DNA of 37,767 bases, from contig SVBJ01000009.1 in the NCBI GenBank assembly GCA_015058955.1, positions 1 through 37,767 on the forward strand. The letters run 5' to 3'. The stretch comes from Erysipelotrichaceae bacterium. Lineage in GTDB: Bacteria > Bacillota_I > Bacilli_A > Erysipelotrichales > Erysipelotrichaceae. Position numbers and translations under genes: made by a program. The notes below the pieces were generated by a model, which ran no database searches, was not told the DNA's origin, and saw nothing but the letters and a program-made list of their open reading frames with translations. Positions 7,476 to 15,800 of the stretch are shown here, one piece after another. The stretch's first letter is position 1. Each line of letters begins with the position of its first letter.

Positions 7476-8245
7476 TGAAATACAAGGTATTTATATTTGA
7501 CATTGACAATACTCTGACCAGTTCCCGTGACTGGCAGTTTGTACCGAGTGCCATAGAAGCTCTTAAGCAGCTGAGAGAAAAAGGATATACTGTTGTCATT
7601 TCCAGCGGAAGAACACCGGGACTGGCTGTAATGCTTGATGAAGCCGGAATCGAATATGACTATTTCGTCGGTGCCAACGGTCACATGGTTGCGGATGGAA
7701 AAAGAAATGTTTTATGGGAAACTCATTTTGATCCTGAACTGTGCGACAGGATCGAAAGGTTTGTCCGTAAGCATGACATGGGCTTTTTCTGGAAGCTTAC
7801 CGAGGGACCGTACATCATTGTCAGCAATGAGACGATTGAAAGGATCTTCAGCGTCTATCACTGCCATGGCATTGAAAGGCCGACCCCTTTCCTGACTTTC
7901 GGCGGAGCCATGGTGACTGAACCGGAAAAGGAAAGAATGTTCTATGAAGAATTCAAACAGGAGATCGACAGCGTAAACGGCGGAGCTCTGATATATGACA
8001 TTCTGCTGAAAGGCGTCAGCAAGAAGGACGGCATCAGGGAACTGCTAAGGATCCTGAACGTCAGCAGAGAAGAGTGCATGGCTTTCGGTGACAGTGCCAA
8101 TGATGTGGAAATGCTGCAATACGCCGGCCTGGGAGTTGCCATGGGCGACGGGCGGGAAGCCTGCAGGAAAGCTGCTGATTACGTAACGGCAGAAACTTAT
8201 AACGACGGAATCGAAAAAGCCTTAAAATACTTTGGTATTTTATGA
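7475..8245 (+). CDS. HAD-superfamily phosphatase, Cof type
   Basis: Cof-type HAD hydrolases (subclass IIB) dephosphorylate sugar phosphates, flavin mononucleotide or related metabolites in the cytoplasm. The 256-residue product has motif I FDIDNT (nucleophile Asp9, acid/base Asp11), motif II with Ser in VVISSGRTP, motif III Lys within LKGVSKKDG and motif IV GDSANDVEML. A cap domain lies between motifs II and III, as expected for the class. It overlaps the preceding lipoprotein gene by one base. Its TGA stop lies inside the promoter of the DUF1846 gene. The substrate is unknown. Confidence 0.9.
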   Translation: MKYKVFIFDIDNTLTSSRDWQFVPSAIEALKQLREKGYTVVISSGRTPGLAVMLDEAGIEYDYFVGANGHMVADGKRNVLWETHFDPELCDRIERFVRKHDMGFFWKLTEGPYIIVSNETIERIFSVYHCHGIERPTPFLTFGGAMVTEPEKERMFYEEFKQEIDSVNGGALIYDILLKGVSKKDGIRELLRILNVSREECMAFGDSANDVEMLQYAGLGVAMGDGREACRKAADYVTAETYNDGIEKALKYFGIL

Positions 8246-8251
8246 TATAAT
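8243..8251 (+). promoter_or_regulatory. Extended -10 promoter of the DUF1846 gene
   Basis: TGA-TATAAT, with the TGA also being the stop codon of the HAD gene, leaves a leader of about 30 nt. Confidence 0.6.
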
Positions 8252-8286
8252 TTTTAAGTGTGTTTGTTTTGGGAGGTGAGAACATC

Positions 8287-9774
8287 ATGAAGAGAATTGC
8301 GTTTGACAGTGACAAGTACATCAAGCTGCAGTCAGCTAAGATAATGGAAAGAGTTACCAGGTTCAACAACAAGCTGTATCTGGAATTCGGCGGCAAGCTT
8401 TTTGATGACAATCATGCTTCCCGCGTATTGCCTGGCTTTCAGCCGGACATTAAGATCAAGATGCTCTCACGGCTCGCTGACAAGGCTGAGATCATTATTT
8501 CCATCAATGCCCATGACATTGAAAAGAGCAAGAGAAGAAGCGACCTGGACATTACCTATAACCAGGATGTTCTCAGACTCATTGATGCCTTTACCGGCAT
8601 CGGACTGTTTGTATCAAGCGTTGTCATAACTCAGTATGTTTCCAATGCTCAGGTAGATAATTTCCGCAATCAGCTGGAAAAGATGGGCATTAAGGTATAT
8701 CTGCACTACAGCATTGACGGTTATCCGACCAATGTTGACCGCATCGTTTCCGATGAGGGATATGGGCGCAATGAATACGTTGAAACCACCAGACCTCTGG
8801 TAGTTGTTACTGCACCCGGTCCGGGAAGCGGCAAGATGGCAACCTGCCTCTCTCAGCTCTATCATGAGTACAAAAGAGGCATCTATGCCGGCTATGCCAA
8901 GTATGAAACCTTCCCGATCTTCAACCTTCCGCTGTCTCATCCGGTCAATCTGGCCTATGAAGCAGCCACTGTTGACCTGGATGACATCAACATGATCGAC
9001 CCGTTCCATCTGGCAGCCTATGGCATTACGGCCGTTAACTATAACCGTGACGTGGAGATCTTCCCGGTATTATCAAGAATACTGAAGCAGATCACCAACG
9101 AAGAAGTGTATCATTCACCGACTGACATGGGAGTCAACATGAACGGCATGTGCATCGTTGACGACGAAGCCGCCAGAGAAGCCAGCAATCAGGAAATCGT
9201 CAGAAGATATTATCAGACTCTGGTCGATGTCAGAAGAGGCTATGCTCCGGAAAGCTCAATTCAGAAGATCGAAGTCATCATGAACAAGGCCGGACTTACA
9301 CCGGATTACCGCCGCTGCGTTGCTCCGGCTCTCAAGAAGGCCGAAGACACCAACGGACCAGCCGTAGCCATTGAGCTGGAAGATGGCAGGATCGTTACCG
9401 GCAAGAACTCGTCATTGTTAGGCGCCGCTTCAGCTGCCCTGATCAATGCGATGAAGGCCGTCAGCCACTTTGATGATGAGACCATGCTGCTGTCACCGAA
9501 CATCATTGCCCCGGTGCAGAAGCTCAAGACCGAATATCTGGGCAATAACAATCCGCGTCTGCATCTGGATGAAGTTCTGGTAGCCATTACCATCTCCGCT
9601 CAGATGAATCCGTTCGCTGACAAGGCAATAAAGAATCTGCCGTTATTAAAGGGAGCTCAGGCTCATTCCACGGTAATTCTGTCTCAGAACGATGAAAATA
9701 CCTTCAGAAAACTGGGAATCATGCTGACGTGCGAACCTAAATATCAGACCAAAAAATTATTCCACGCGAAGTAA
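8287..9774 (+). CDS. DUF1846 family protein
   Basis: This 495-residue protein matches the DUF1846 (UPF0371) family of large conserved proteins found in Firmicutes and some others, whose function is not established. It has a P-loop-like stretch (APGPGSGKMATCLSQLYHE) near residues 175-195, suggesting nucleotide or phosphate binding, and a mixed alpha/beta body. The start at 8287 is chosen because a strong GGAGGTGA lies 8 nt before it; an in-frame GTG at 8260 lies upstream of that site and is rejected. It has its own promoter and no clear terminator before the rplK promoter. Confidence 0.88.
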   Translation: MKRIAFDSDKYIKLQSAKIMERVTRFNNKLYLEFGGKLFDDNHASRVLPGFQPDIKIKMLSRLADKAEIIISINAHDIEKSKRRSDLDITYNQDVLRLIDAFTGIGLFVSSVVITQYVSNAQVDNFRNQLEKMGIKVYLHYSIDGYPTNVDRIVSDEGYGRNEYVETTRPLVVVTAPGPGSGKMATCLSQLYHEYKRGIYAGYAKYETFPIFNLPLSHPVNLAYEAATVDLDDINMIDPFHLAAYGITAVNYNRDVEIFPVLSRILKQITNEEVYHSPTDMGVNMNGMCIVDDEAAREASNQEIVRRYYQTLVDVRRGYAPESSIQKIEVIMNKAGLTPDYRRCVAPALKKAEDTNGPAVAIELEDGRIVTGKNSSLLGAASAALINAMKAVSHFDDETMLLSPNIIAPVQKLKTEYLGNNNPRLHLDEVLVAITISAQMNPFADKAIKNLPLLKGAQAHSTVILSQNDENTFRKLGIMLTCEPKYQTKKLFHAK

Positions 9775-9783
9775 CAAAAAGTC

Positions 9784-9813
9784 TTGACTATACAATACTG
9801 GAAATAGTATTAT
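9784..9813 (+). promoter_or_regulatory. Promoter of rplK-rplA
   Basis: TTGACT (9784-9789), an 18-bp spacer and TATTAT (9808-9813). It gives a leader of roughly 80 nt before rplK that contains a weak GCTA/TAGC hairpin followed by six T (9820-9841), which could be an attenuator. Confidence 0.6.
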
Positions 9814-9898
9814 ATATAAGCTACGCAAAATAGCATTTTTTGTGGGAGAAGGAGCAACACTTCATTACCACGACATAACAGAGAAAAAGGAGGACGTT

Positions 9899-10318
9899 AT
9901 GAAAAAGAGAGTTGCTAAAGTTTGTAAGCTCCAGTTCATGGCGGGTGGAGCTCGTCCAGGTCCGGCTCTGGCTTCTGCTGGCATCAACATGCCACAGTTC
10001 TGTCAGGCATTCAACGATGCCACTAAGGACAGAAAGGGAGACATCGTACCTGTAATCATTACCGCTTACGAAGACAAGTCATTTGATTTTGTCTGCAAGA
10101 CTACTCCTGCTGCACACTTGTTAAAGAAGGCTGCTGGTATTGACAAGGCGTCAGGAAGCCCTAAAGCTGTCAAGGCAGGAACAATCACAGTTGATCAGTT
10201 AAGAGAGATCGCTGCATACAAGATGCCAGATTTAAACGCTAACGATGTTGAAGGCGCAATGAGAATTGTTGCCGGCACCGCACGCAACATGGGCATCGTA
10301 ATAGAAGGATGGGAATAA
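9899..10318 (+). CDS. rplK: 50S ribosomal protein L11 (variant N-terminal domain)
   Basis: L11 forms the GTPase-associated centre with 23S helices 43-44 and contacts EF-G, EF-Tu and the L7/L12 stalk. The 139-residue protein has the two normal domains, with the RNA-binding C-terminal half intact ([13 protein letters not shown] ... GTARNMGI). The N-terminal domain is odd: the usual proline-rich segment between the AG and GPALGQ elements is four residues shorter (residues 16-24 read GGARPGPAL). Those lost prolines are where thiostrepton-type resistance changes map in other bacteria. The start has AAAGGAGG 6 nt upstream; an upstream in-frame start at 9842 lies before that site and is rejected. 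rplA follows after 3 nt. Confidence 0.96.
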   Translation: MKKRVAKVCKLQFMAGGARPGPALASAGINMPQFCQAFNDATKDRKGDIVPVIITAYEDKSFDFVCKTTPAAHLLKKAAGIDKASGSPKAVKAGTITVDQLREIAAYKMPDLNANDVEGAMRIVAGTARNMGIVIEGWE

Positions 10319-10321
10319 GAT

Positions 10322-11008
10322 ATGCCAAAACATGGTAAGAAATACGCCGAAGCAGCCAAATTAATCGACAAGACAAAGTCATACCCAATCCTGGAAGCTG
10401 CAGAACTTGTTAAGAAAGTAAGCTATGCAAAGTTTGACGCATCAGTAGAGACAAGCTTCAGATTAAACGTTGACCCTCGTCACGCTGATGAACAGATCCG
10501 TGGTGCCATGGTATTACCTCATGGTACAGGAAGAACCCAGAGAGTTCTCGTTATCACTCAGGGACCTAAGGAACAGGAAGCCAAGGATGCAGGCGCTGAT
10601 ATGGTCGGCGGAGCTGAAATGCTCGAAAAGATCAAGGGCGGCTGGTTCGATTTCGATGTAATCGTAGCTACACCTGACATGATGGGTCAGCTGGGTAGAT
10701 TAGGTAAGTTATTAGGACCTAAGGGCTTAATGCCAAACCCTAAGACCGGAACCGTAACAATGGATCTGAAGAAGGCCGTTGATGAAATCAAGAAAGGTAA
10801 GGTTACTTACCGTACCGATAAGGAAGGCAACATCGCCTGCATGATCGGAAAGACTTCATTCACAGCTGAACAGTTAGCTGAAAACTGGCAGGCATTATAT
10901 GATGTAATCCTGAAGGCCAGACCGGCAGCTGTTAAAGGCCAGTACATTAAGAACGTTGTACTGAGCGCCAGCATGGCACCAAGCATTAAGGTTGACCACG
11001 CTGTATAA
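10322..11008 (+). CDS. rplA: 50S ribosomal protein L1
   Basis: L1 forms the mobile L1 stalk at the E site and, in many bacteria, represses translation of its own rplK-rplA mRNA. The 228-residue length and conserved motifs ([19 protein letters not shown] near the start, [20 protein letters not shown] in domain II, and GQYIKNV near the C-terminus) are standard. The gap to rplK is 3 nt and the ribosome-binding site, GGATGGG inside the rplK end, is only fair, in keeping with coupled translation. Confidence 0.97.
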   Translation: MPKHGKKYAEAAKLIDKTKSYPILEAAELVKKVSYAKFDASVETSFRLNVDPRHADEQIRGAMVLPHGTGRTQRVLVITQGPKEQEAKDAGADMVGGAEMLEKIKGGWFDFDVIVATPDMMGQLGRLGKLLGPKGLMPNPKTGTVTMDLKKAVDEIKKGKVTYRTDKEGNIACMIGKTSFTAEQLAENWQALYDVILKARPAAVKGQYIKNVVLSASMAPSIKVDHAV

Positions 11009-11037
11009 TCAAGAAAACTAAAAAAGATTGTAACAAT

Positions 11038-11110
11038 ATACCATAGACAGTAACGACCGCAAGGTGTAAAAATGTTACCGAGGTAGAGAAAAGTGAGTTT
11101 ACTATGAACT
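11038..11110 (+). ncRNA. Ribosomal protein L10 leader RNA
   Basis: This 5' leader of rplJL matches the L10-leader type. An outer stem CATAG (11042-11046)/CTATG (11102-11106) closes it, an inner GTAAC (11050-11054)/GTTAC (11074-11078) pair follows, and the conserved AGACAG and CCGAGGTAG segments resemble the L10(L12)4 binding site in 23S rRNA. In Bacillus such leaders mediate feedback by the L10-L12 complex. A terminator hairpin lies immediately downstream. Confidence 0.8.
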
Positions 11111-11115
11111 TTTTG

Positions 11116-11145
11116 ACCCGTTTTGTCTATGATGAAGCGGGTTTT
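11116..11145 (+). terminator. Attenuator hairpin in the rplJ leader
   Basis: ACCCGTTTT (11116-11124) pairs with GAAGCGGGT (11134-11142), with two G-T pairs, and TTTT follows. The whole 9-nt loop contains GTCTATG (11125-11131), which is fully complementary to CATAGAC (11042-11048) at the base of the L10 leader. That offers an alternative fold which would interfere with the L10-binding stem or the terminator. Confidence 0.6.
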
Positions 11146-11190
11146 CATTTCTGGTATATTGGCAATGATACTAAAGAAAGGAAGGACATT

Positions 11191-11685
11191 ATGAATCAGA
11201 CGATTCTGAAACAGAAGCAGGAACTGGTCGAAACCATCGCTGATCAGATCAGCAAGGCCGGCTCAACTGTCGTAGTTGAATACCGTGGCCTGACTGTTGC
11301 TGAAGTTACCGAATTACGTAGAGCATTACGCGAAGAAAAGTGCGAAATGATCGTCTACAAGAATTCAATGGCTCAGCGCGCTGCTGAAAAGCTTGGTTAT
11401 CATGATCTGCTTCAGTCACTCAAAGGACCAAACGCCATCGCTTTTAGTGAAGACGAGATTGCCGCTTCACGTGTCTTAAGCAAGTTTGCTAAGAAGCATG
11501 ACAAGTTAGTCATCAAGGCTGGTATCGTTGATAATAAGGTTATCTCCGTAGATGATGTCAAGGAGTTAGCCGGCTTACCTAACAAGGAAGGCATGTTATC
11601 TATGTTATTAAGCTGTCTGCAATCACCAATCAGTTCATTTGCACGTGCCACTAAGGCCATTGCAGATGCCAGGGAAGCCAATTAG
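11191..11685 (+). CDS. rplJ: 50S ribosomal protein L10
   Basis: L10 is the base of the ribosomal stalk and holds the L7/L12 dimers through its C-terminal helix. The 164-residue protein has the canonical N-terminal RNA-binding domain (VVVEYRGLTVAEVTELR and GPNAIAFSEDE). The start at 11191 is chosen for GGAAGG 6-7 nt upstream and for homology; an in-frame ATG further upstream lies in the leader hairpin and is rejected. rplL follows after 21 nt. Expression is likely controlled by the L10 leader and its hairpin. Confidence 0.97.
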   Translation: MNQTILKQKQELVETIADQISKAGSTVVVEYRGLTVAEVTELRRALREEKCEMIVYKNSMAQRAAEKLGYHDLLQSLKGPNAIAFSEDEIAASRVLSKFAKKHDKLVIKAGIVDNKVISVDDVKELAGLPNKEGMLSMLLSCLQSPISSFARATKAIADAREAN

Positions 11686-11706
11686 TTTATAGGGAGGAAT
11701 TATATC

Positions 11707-12093
11707 ATGGCAAAAATTACAAATGAAGAAATCATCGCTACATTAAAAGAGATGACAATTTTAGAGTTAAACGAATTAGTAAAAGCTATCGAAGAAGAAT
11801 TCGGTGTTACCGCTGCTGCTCCAGTTGCAATGGCTGCTGCTCCAGTTGAAGAAGAAGCACCTCAGGGACCAACAGAAGTTGACGTTATGTTAAAGGAAGT
11901 TGGCCAGCAGAAGATCGCTGTCATCAAGGCCGTTAAGGAAGCTACAGGCCTCAACTTAATGGATGCCAAGAAGATCGTCGATGCTTGCGCACCAGATAAG
12001 CCATCTCTCGTCAAGGAAAAGGTTAAGATCGAAGACGCTGACGCTATCAAGGAAGCTATCTTAGCTGCAGGCGGCGTTGTAGAATACAAGTAA
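11707..12093 (+). CDS. rplL: 50S ribosomal protein L7/L12
   Basis: L7/L12 forms the flexible stalk that recruits translational GTPases. The 128-residue protein has the dimerising N-terminal helices, an Ala/Pro-rich hinge (about residues 37-52) and the C-terminal domain with KIAVIKAVKEATGLNL. Two features differ from the usual sequence: GLGL is GLNL, and the loop after the following helix (VDACAPDKPSLVKEKV, residues about 91-106) is four residues longer than in E. coli or Bacillus. GGGAGG before the ATG is a strong ribosome-binding site. Confidence 0.96.
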   Translation: MAKITNEEIIATLKEMTILELNELVKAIEEEFGVTAAAPVAMAAAPVEEEAPQGPTEVDVMLKEVGQQKIAVIKAVKEATGLNLMDAKKIVDACAPDKPSLVKEKVKIEDADAIKEAILAAGGVVEYK

Positions 12094-12108
12094 TACAGAA
12101 AATGAACA

Positions 12109-12139
12109 GGGGAAGCTCGGTCATTGGCTGCAGCTTCCC
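12109..12139 (+). other. Stem-loop between rplL and the ybxB-type gene
   Basis: GGGAAGCT (12110-12117) and AGCTTCCC (12132-12139) form a perfect 8-bp stem with a 14-nt loop. No T-run follows, so it is not a normal intrinsic terminator. It could stabilise the abundant rplJL message or be an RNase processing site, as hairpins at this position do in other bacteria. Confidence 0.5.
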
Positions 12140-12157
12140 TGATTCATCAGCCAAATT

Positions 12158-12772
12158 ATGAGCTATTATTTTACCAGTAATAATGGTAAACAGCCCAACC
12201 GAAAGAAAATCACCTTTCGGTTTTTGGCGAGTATGGAGACCTTTATCTCTGATGATGGTGTTTTCAGCAAGGATACTCTGGATTTCGGAAGCCGTGTCCT
12301 GCTGGAATGCCTGGTCCCCAGAACTCTTGAGGGAGAACTCCTGGATCTTGGTTGCGGAATAGGTTACATCGGCATTCTGCTGAAGAAATACCATCCTGAA
12401 CTCAAGGTAAGCATGGTTGACATCAATGAAACAGCTGTGCGGCTGGCTAAGGAAAACAGCCGGCTGTACGGTCAGGATAACAGCGTGCTTGTCTCGGATG
12501 GTTTATCACAAGTGGAGGGCGAGTTTGACATCATCGTGACCAATCCTCCGATAAGAACTGGAAAAGATAATATCTACCGTCTTTTTAAAGAGGGTTTTTC
12601 GCATCTTAAGGCACAGGGAAAAATGTACATTGTCATCCGCAAGAAACAGGGGGCGGAAAGTGCTGTCAGATACCTCGGCACTTTGGGCCAGACTGAAGTC
12701 ATTGACAGAGTAAAGGGCTACTGGATCCTGTCAGTTGAGAAACCTGCAATTGACACAGAAGTTCAAAACTGA
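12158..12772 (+). CDS. RsmC/YbxB-type SAM-dependent methyltransferase
   Basis: The 204-residue protein belongs to the RsmC-like class I methyltransferases, whose E. coli member methylates N2 of G1207 in 16S rRNA. It shows the SAM motif LLDLGCGIGYIGILL (about residues 67-81) and the catalytic NPPI motif (about 129-132), which marks N-methylation of an exocyclic amino group. The single-domain length and the position between rplL and rpoB equal those of Bacillus ybxB. The ribosome-binding site is poor. Its 3' end contains the main rpoB promoter. Confidence 0.85.
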   Translation: MSYYFTSNNGKQPNRKKITFRFLASMETFISDDGVFSKDTLDFGSRVLLECLVPRTLEGELLDLGCGIGYIGILLKKYHPELKVSMVDINETAVRLAKENSRLYGQDNSVLVSDGLSQVEGEFDIIVTNPPIRTGKDNIYRLFKEGFSHLKAQGKMYIVIRKKQGAESAVRYLGTLGQTEVIDRVKGYWILSVEKPAIDTEVQN

Positions 12773-12778
12773 TAGAAT
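12750..12778 (+). promoter_or_regulatory. Near-consensus promoter of rpoBC
   Basis: TTGACA (12750-12755), a 17-bp spacer and TAGAAT (12773-12778) preceded by TGA make an extended, near-consensus housekeeping promoter. It lies at the very end of the methyltransferase gene. Confidence 0.85.
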
Positions 12779-12798
12779 TGTAAAATATTATAGTATAA

Positions 12799-12825
12799 TG
12801 GGTCAGAATCGCGATTTATGACCCA
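12799..12825 (+). promoter_or_regulatory. Hairpin in the rpoB leader
   Basis: TGGGTCA (12799-12805) and TGACCCA (12819-12825) form a 7-bp stem whose loop itself contains the palindrome AATCGCGATT. It lies in the 5' leader of rpoB, about 28 nt before the start codon, and has no T-run. A protein-binding or RNA-stability role is possible. Confidence 0.45.
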
Positions 12826-12852
12826 ATTGAAGAGAGAGGAAGGGTGTTGTTA

Positions 12853-15800
12853 ATGAGCAAAGACACATATCGCCTCGTCCATAACGGAAAAAAAGCGGTA
12901 CGTAGAGATTATTCAAAAGTAAGTGGTACCCTCGAACTTCCAAATCTCGTAGAAATTCAGACCAGTTCATTTGACTGGTTCAAGAATGTAGGGTTAAGAG
13001 AAGTATTCGAAGAAATTTACCCGGTTGAATCCAGACTGGGTGAAATCAGATTAAACTTTAAAGGATACACATTCGACGAACCTGAATACACTGTTGAAGA
13101 ATGCAAAATCAAGGAGCTGACATACGCAGCTCGTCTTCGCGTGAATACAGAGTTAGTTATTGAAGACGTCAACACCGGCGAAATCAATACGAAGAATGAA
13201 GAAGTCATTTTCGGTGACATTCCGATGATGACCCCTACCGGAACCTTTATCATCAACGGTGCTGAAAGAGTAATCGTATCTCAGATCGTCAGATCTCCTG
13301 GTGCGTATTTCTCAATCGACCTGGAAGATAAGACCGGTAAGGATATATTCTATACCGAACTGATTCCTAGCCGTGGTACATGGCTGGAATTCCAGACAGA
13401 CGGAAAGAAGACAAATACCGGCCGCCTGATCAATGTCAGCGTCGACCGCAAGCGTAAGATCATATCTTCAATCTTATTAAAGGCAGTAGGTCTTTCCCTT
13501 GATGCAGAAAAGGGAGAGGATACTTTTGATACGGCCGATTTCAAGAAATTCATGGGCGCTGTCAACTGGCCTGTTTACGATGTTGAACAGGAAAGTGACC
13601 AGAGAGATTTCCTGAATCTTTATCTGCTGATGTATACCGGCATCTTCGGTGACTACGAAGACGTCGTCAATACCATCATTGCGGACAAGGAATCATTCCA
13701 GCAGCGTTCACTGCTGGCCATCTATGAGAACCAGCGTTCTGATGAAATCCCGACAATTGAAGGTTCCTATAACCTGATCAATGCCAAGTTCTTTGATGCC
13801 CGCCGTTACGACCTCAACAAGGCCGGACGTTATAAGGTTACAAAGAAGCTGGGGGCTTACGCACGTACCAAGAATAATTATTTAGCTCAGGATATTAAAG
13901 ATGAGAGGGGCAAGACCGTCGTCAAGGCCGGCACGCTGATCGATACCAAGGAATTACTGGCATCTGTCAGAGACACCTTAGCCAAGGGTCTTTACATGCA
14001 GGCTCTCCCTCAGAAATATGCCTTTTCACATCCGGATGCCGTAACCGTTCCTGTTGCCTATAGGAAAGGCTTAGTAGGACGTATACTGGCTGAAGGAGTA
14101 AGCGATAAGAAGATCGACCTCGAGGAAGGTCTGGTCTTAACCGAAGACGATGTCAATGCACTGGCCAAGGCCGGCATTGAAAACATCAAGGTCTGGGGCG
14201 GCATCATCGCACAGGAAGTCAAGCTGACTCCTGAAAACGTCATTTCCGTCCTGAATTACGGTTCAAGACTTTATTCCTTAGGCCGTCTGCTTGATGAAAA
14301 GGGAATTGATGTTGATCTCAATGATGAATTGGTGATCGACCGTTACATCCCTGATACAGAGGAACCTATCCTGACCAATGAAGGCCGTCAGTATGTTGTC
14401 GACCAGGTCAAGAACGGGGCTCAGTTATCACTGTACCTTGTTGGTGCTGCCAACCAGGTAATCTATGTAAAGAAGAGGCCGGAAGATGATTTTGCTGTTA
14501 AGGTAATCGGTATTGATCCGTTTACTCTTAAGAAGACAATTATCATTTCTGATATGTATTCACAGTATTCATACATGCTGAACATGATGGATGATGTCGG
14601 AACTGTTGATGACATTGACCAGCTGGGCAACCGTAGATTAAGAACGGTTGGCGAGCTGCTGCAGAACCAGTTCAGAATCGGATTAAGCAGAGTTGAAAAG
14701 AACATCAAGGAAAAGATCTCAATTACTGAAATTGACAAGCTTTCTCCTAAGAACATCACTCACATCCGTGCCTTATCATCAGCCATCAAGGAGTTCTTCT
14801 CAAGTTCTCAGCTGTCTCAGTTCATGGACCAGCAGAATCCGCTGGCTGAACTGACCAACAAGCGTCGTATCTCTGCCTTGGGCCCTGGCGGTCTGACCAG
14901 AGAAAGAGCCGGCTTCGAGGTCCGTGACGTTCATGCCACTCACTATGGAAGAATCTGTCCTATCGAGACACCTGAAGGACCAAACATCGGTCTTATCAAC
15001 TATCTGACTTCCTACGGTAAAGTCAATGAATATGGCTTTATTCAGACTCCTTACCGTATCGTTGACAGAGAAACTCTGAAGGTCAAGGATGACGTAATCT
15101 ACCTGTCAGCTGATGACGAGCTTGATTACATCATTGCTCAGGCCAACGAAGTAAAAGATGGATATCTGCATAACGATCAGTGCGTCTGCCGTTATCAGAC
15201 TGAAACAGTCATGATGCCTAAGGAAAGCGTCGAACTCGTCGACGTATCTCCTAAGCAGATCATTTCCGTCGCCGCTGCCTGCATTCCGTTCCTTGAGAAC
15301 GATGACGCTACCCGTGCTCTGATGGGTGCTAACATGCAGCGTCAGGCAGTTCCGCTGTTAAAGCCTCATTCACCGAATGTCGGAACCGGTATGGAATACC
15401 GTGTTGCCAAGGACTCCGGCGGAGCTTTGATTGCCCGGGCTGACGGTGTGGTAACTTACGTAGATGCCATGAAGATCATCGTTAACGAAGATGGACATGA
15501 CCACGAATATCATCTTTCCAAGTTCATGCGTTCCAACGCCGGAACCTGTGTCAACCAGAGACCTATCGTTGAAGTAGGTGAAAAGGTAGATAAGGGTGAC
15601 ATCCTGGCTGACGGACCGTCAATGGAAAACGGCGAACTGGCCTTAGGTCAGAACGTCAAGATCGCTTTCATGACCTGGCATGGCTTCAACTACGAAGACG
15701 CTGTCATCATGTCTGAAAGAATGGTCAAGGATGACATATTCACCTCAATTCACATTGAAGAATACTCAATTGAATGCCGTGATACCAAATTAGGACCTGA

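Noticed and set aside
12844-12852. GTG start of rpoB nine bases upstream
   Set aside because: It overlaps the likely ribosome-binding site, and ATG at 12853 has better spacing.
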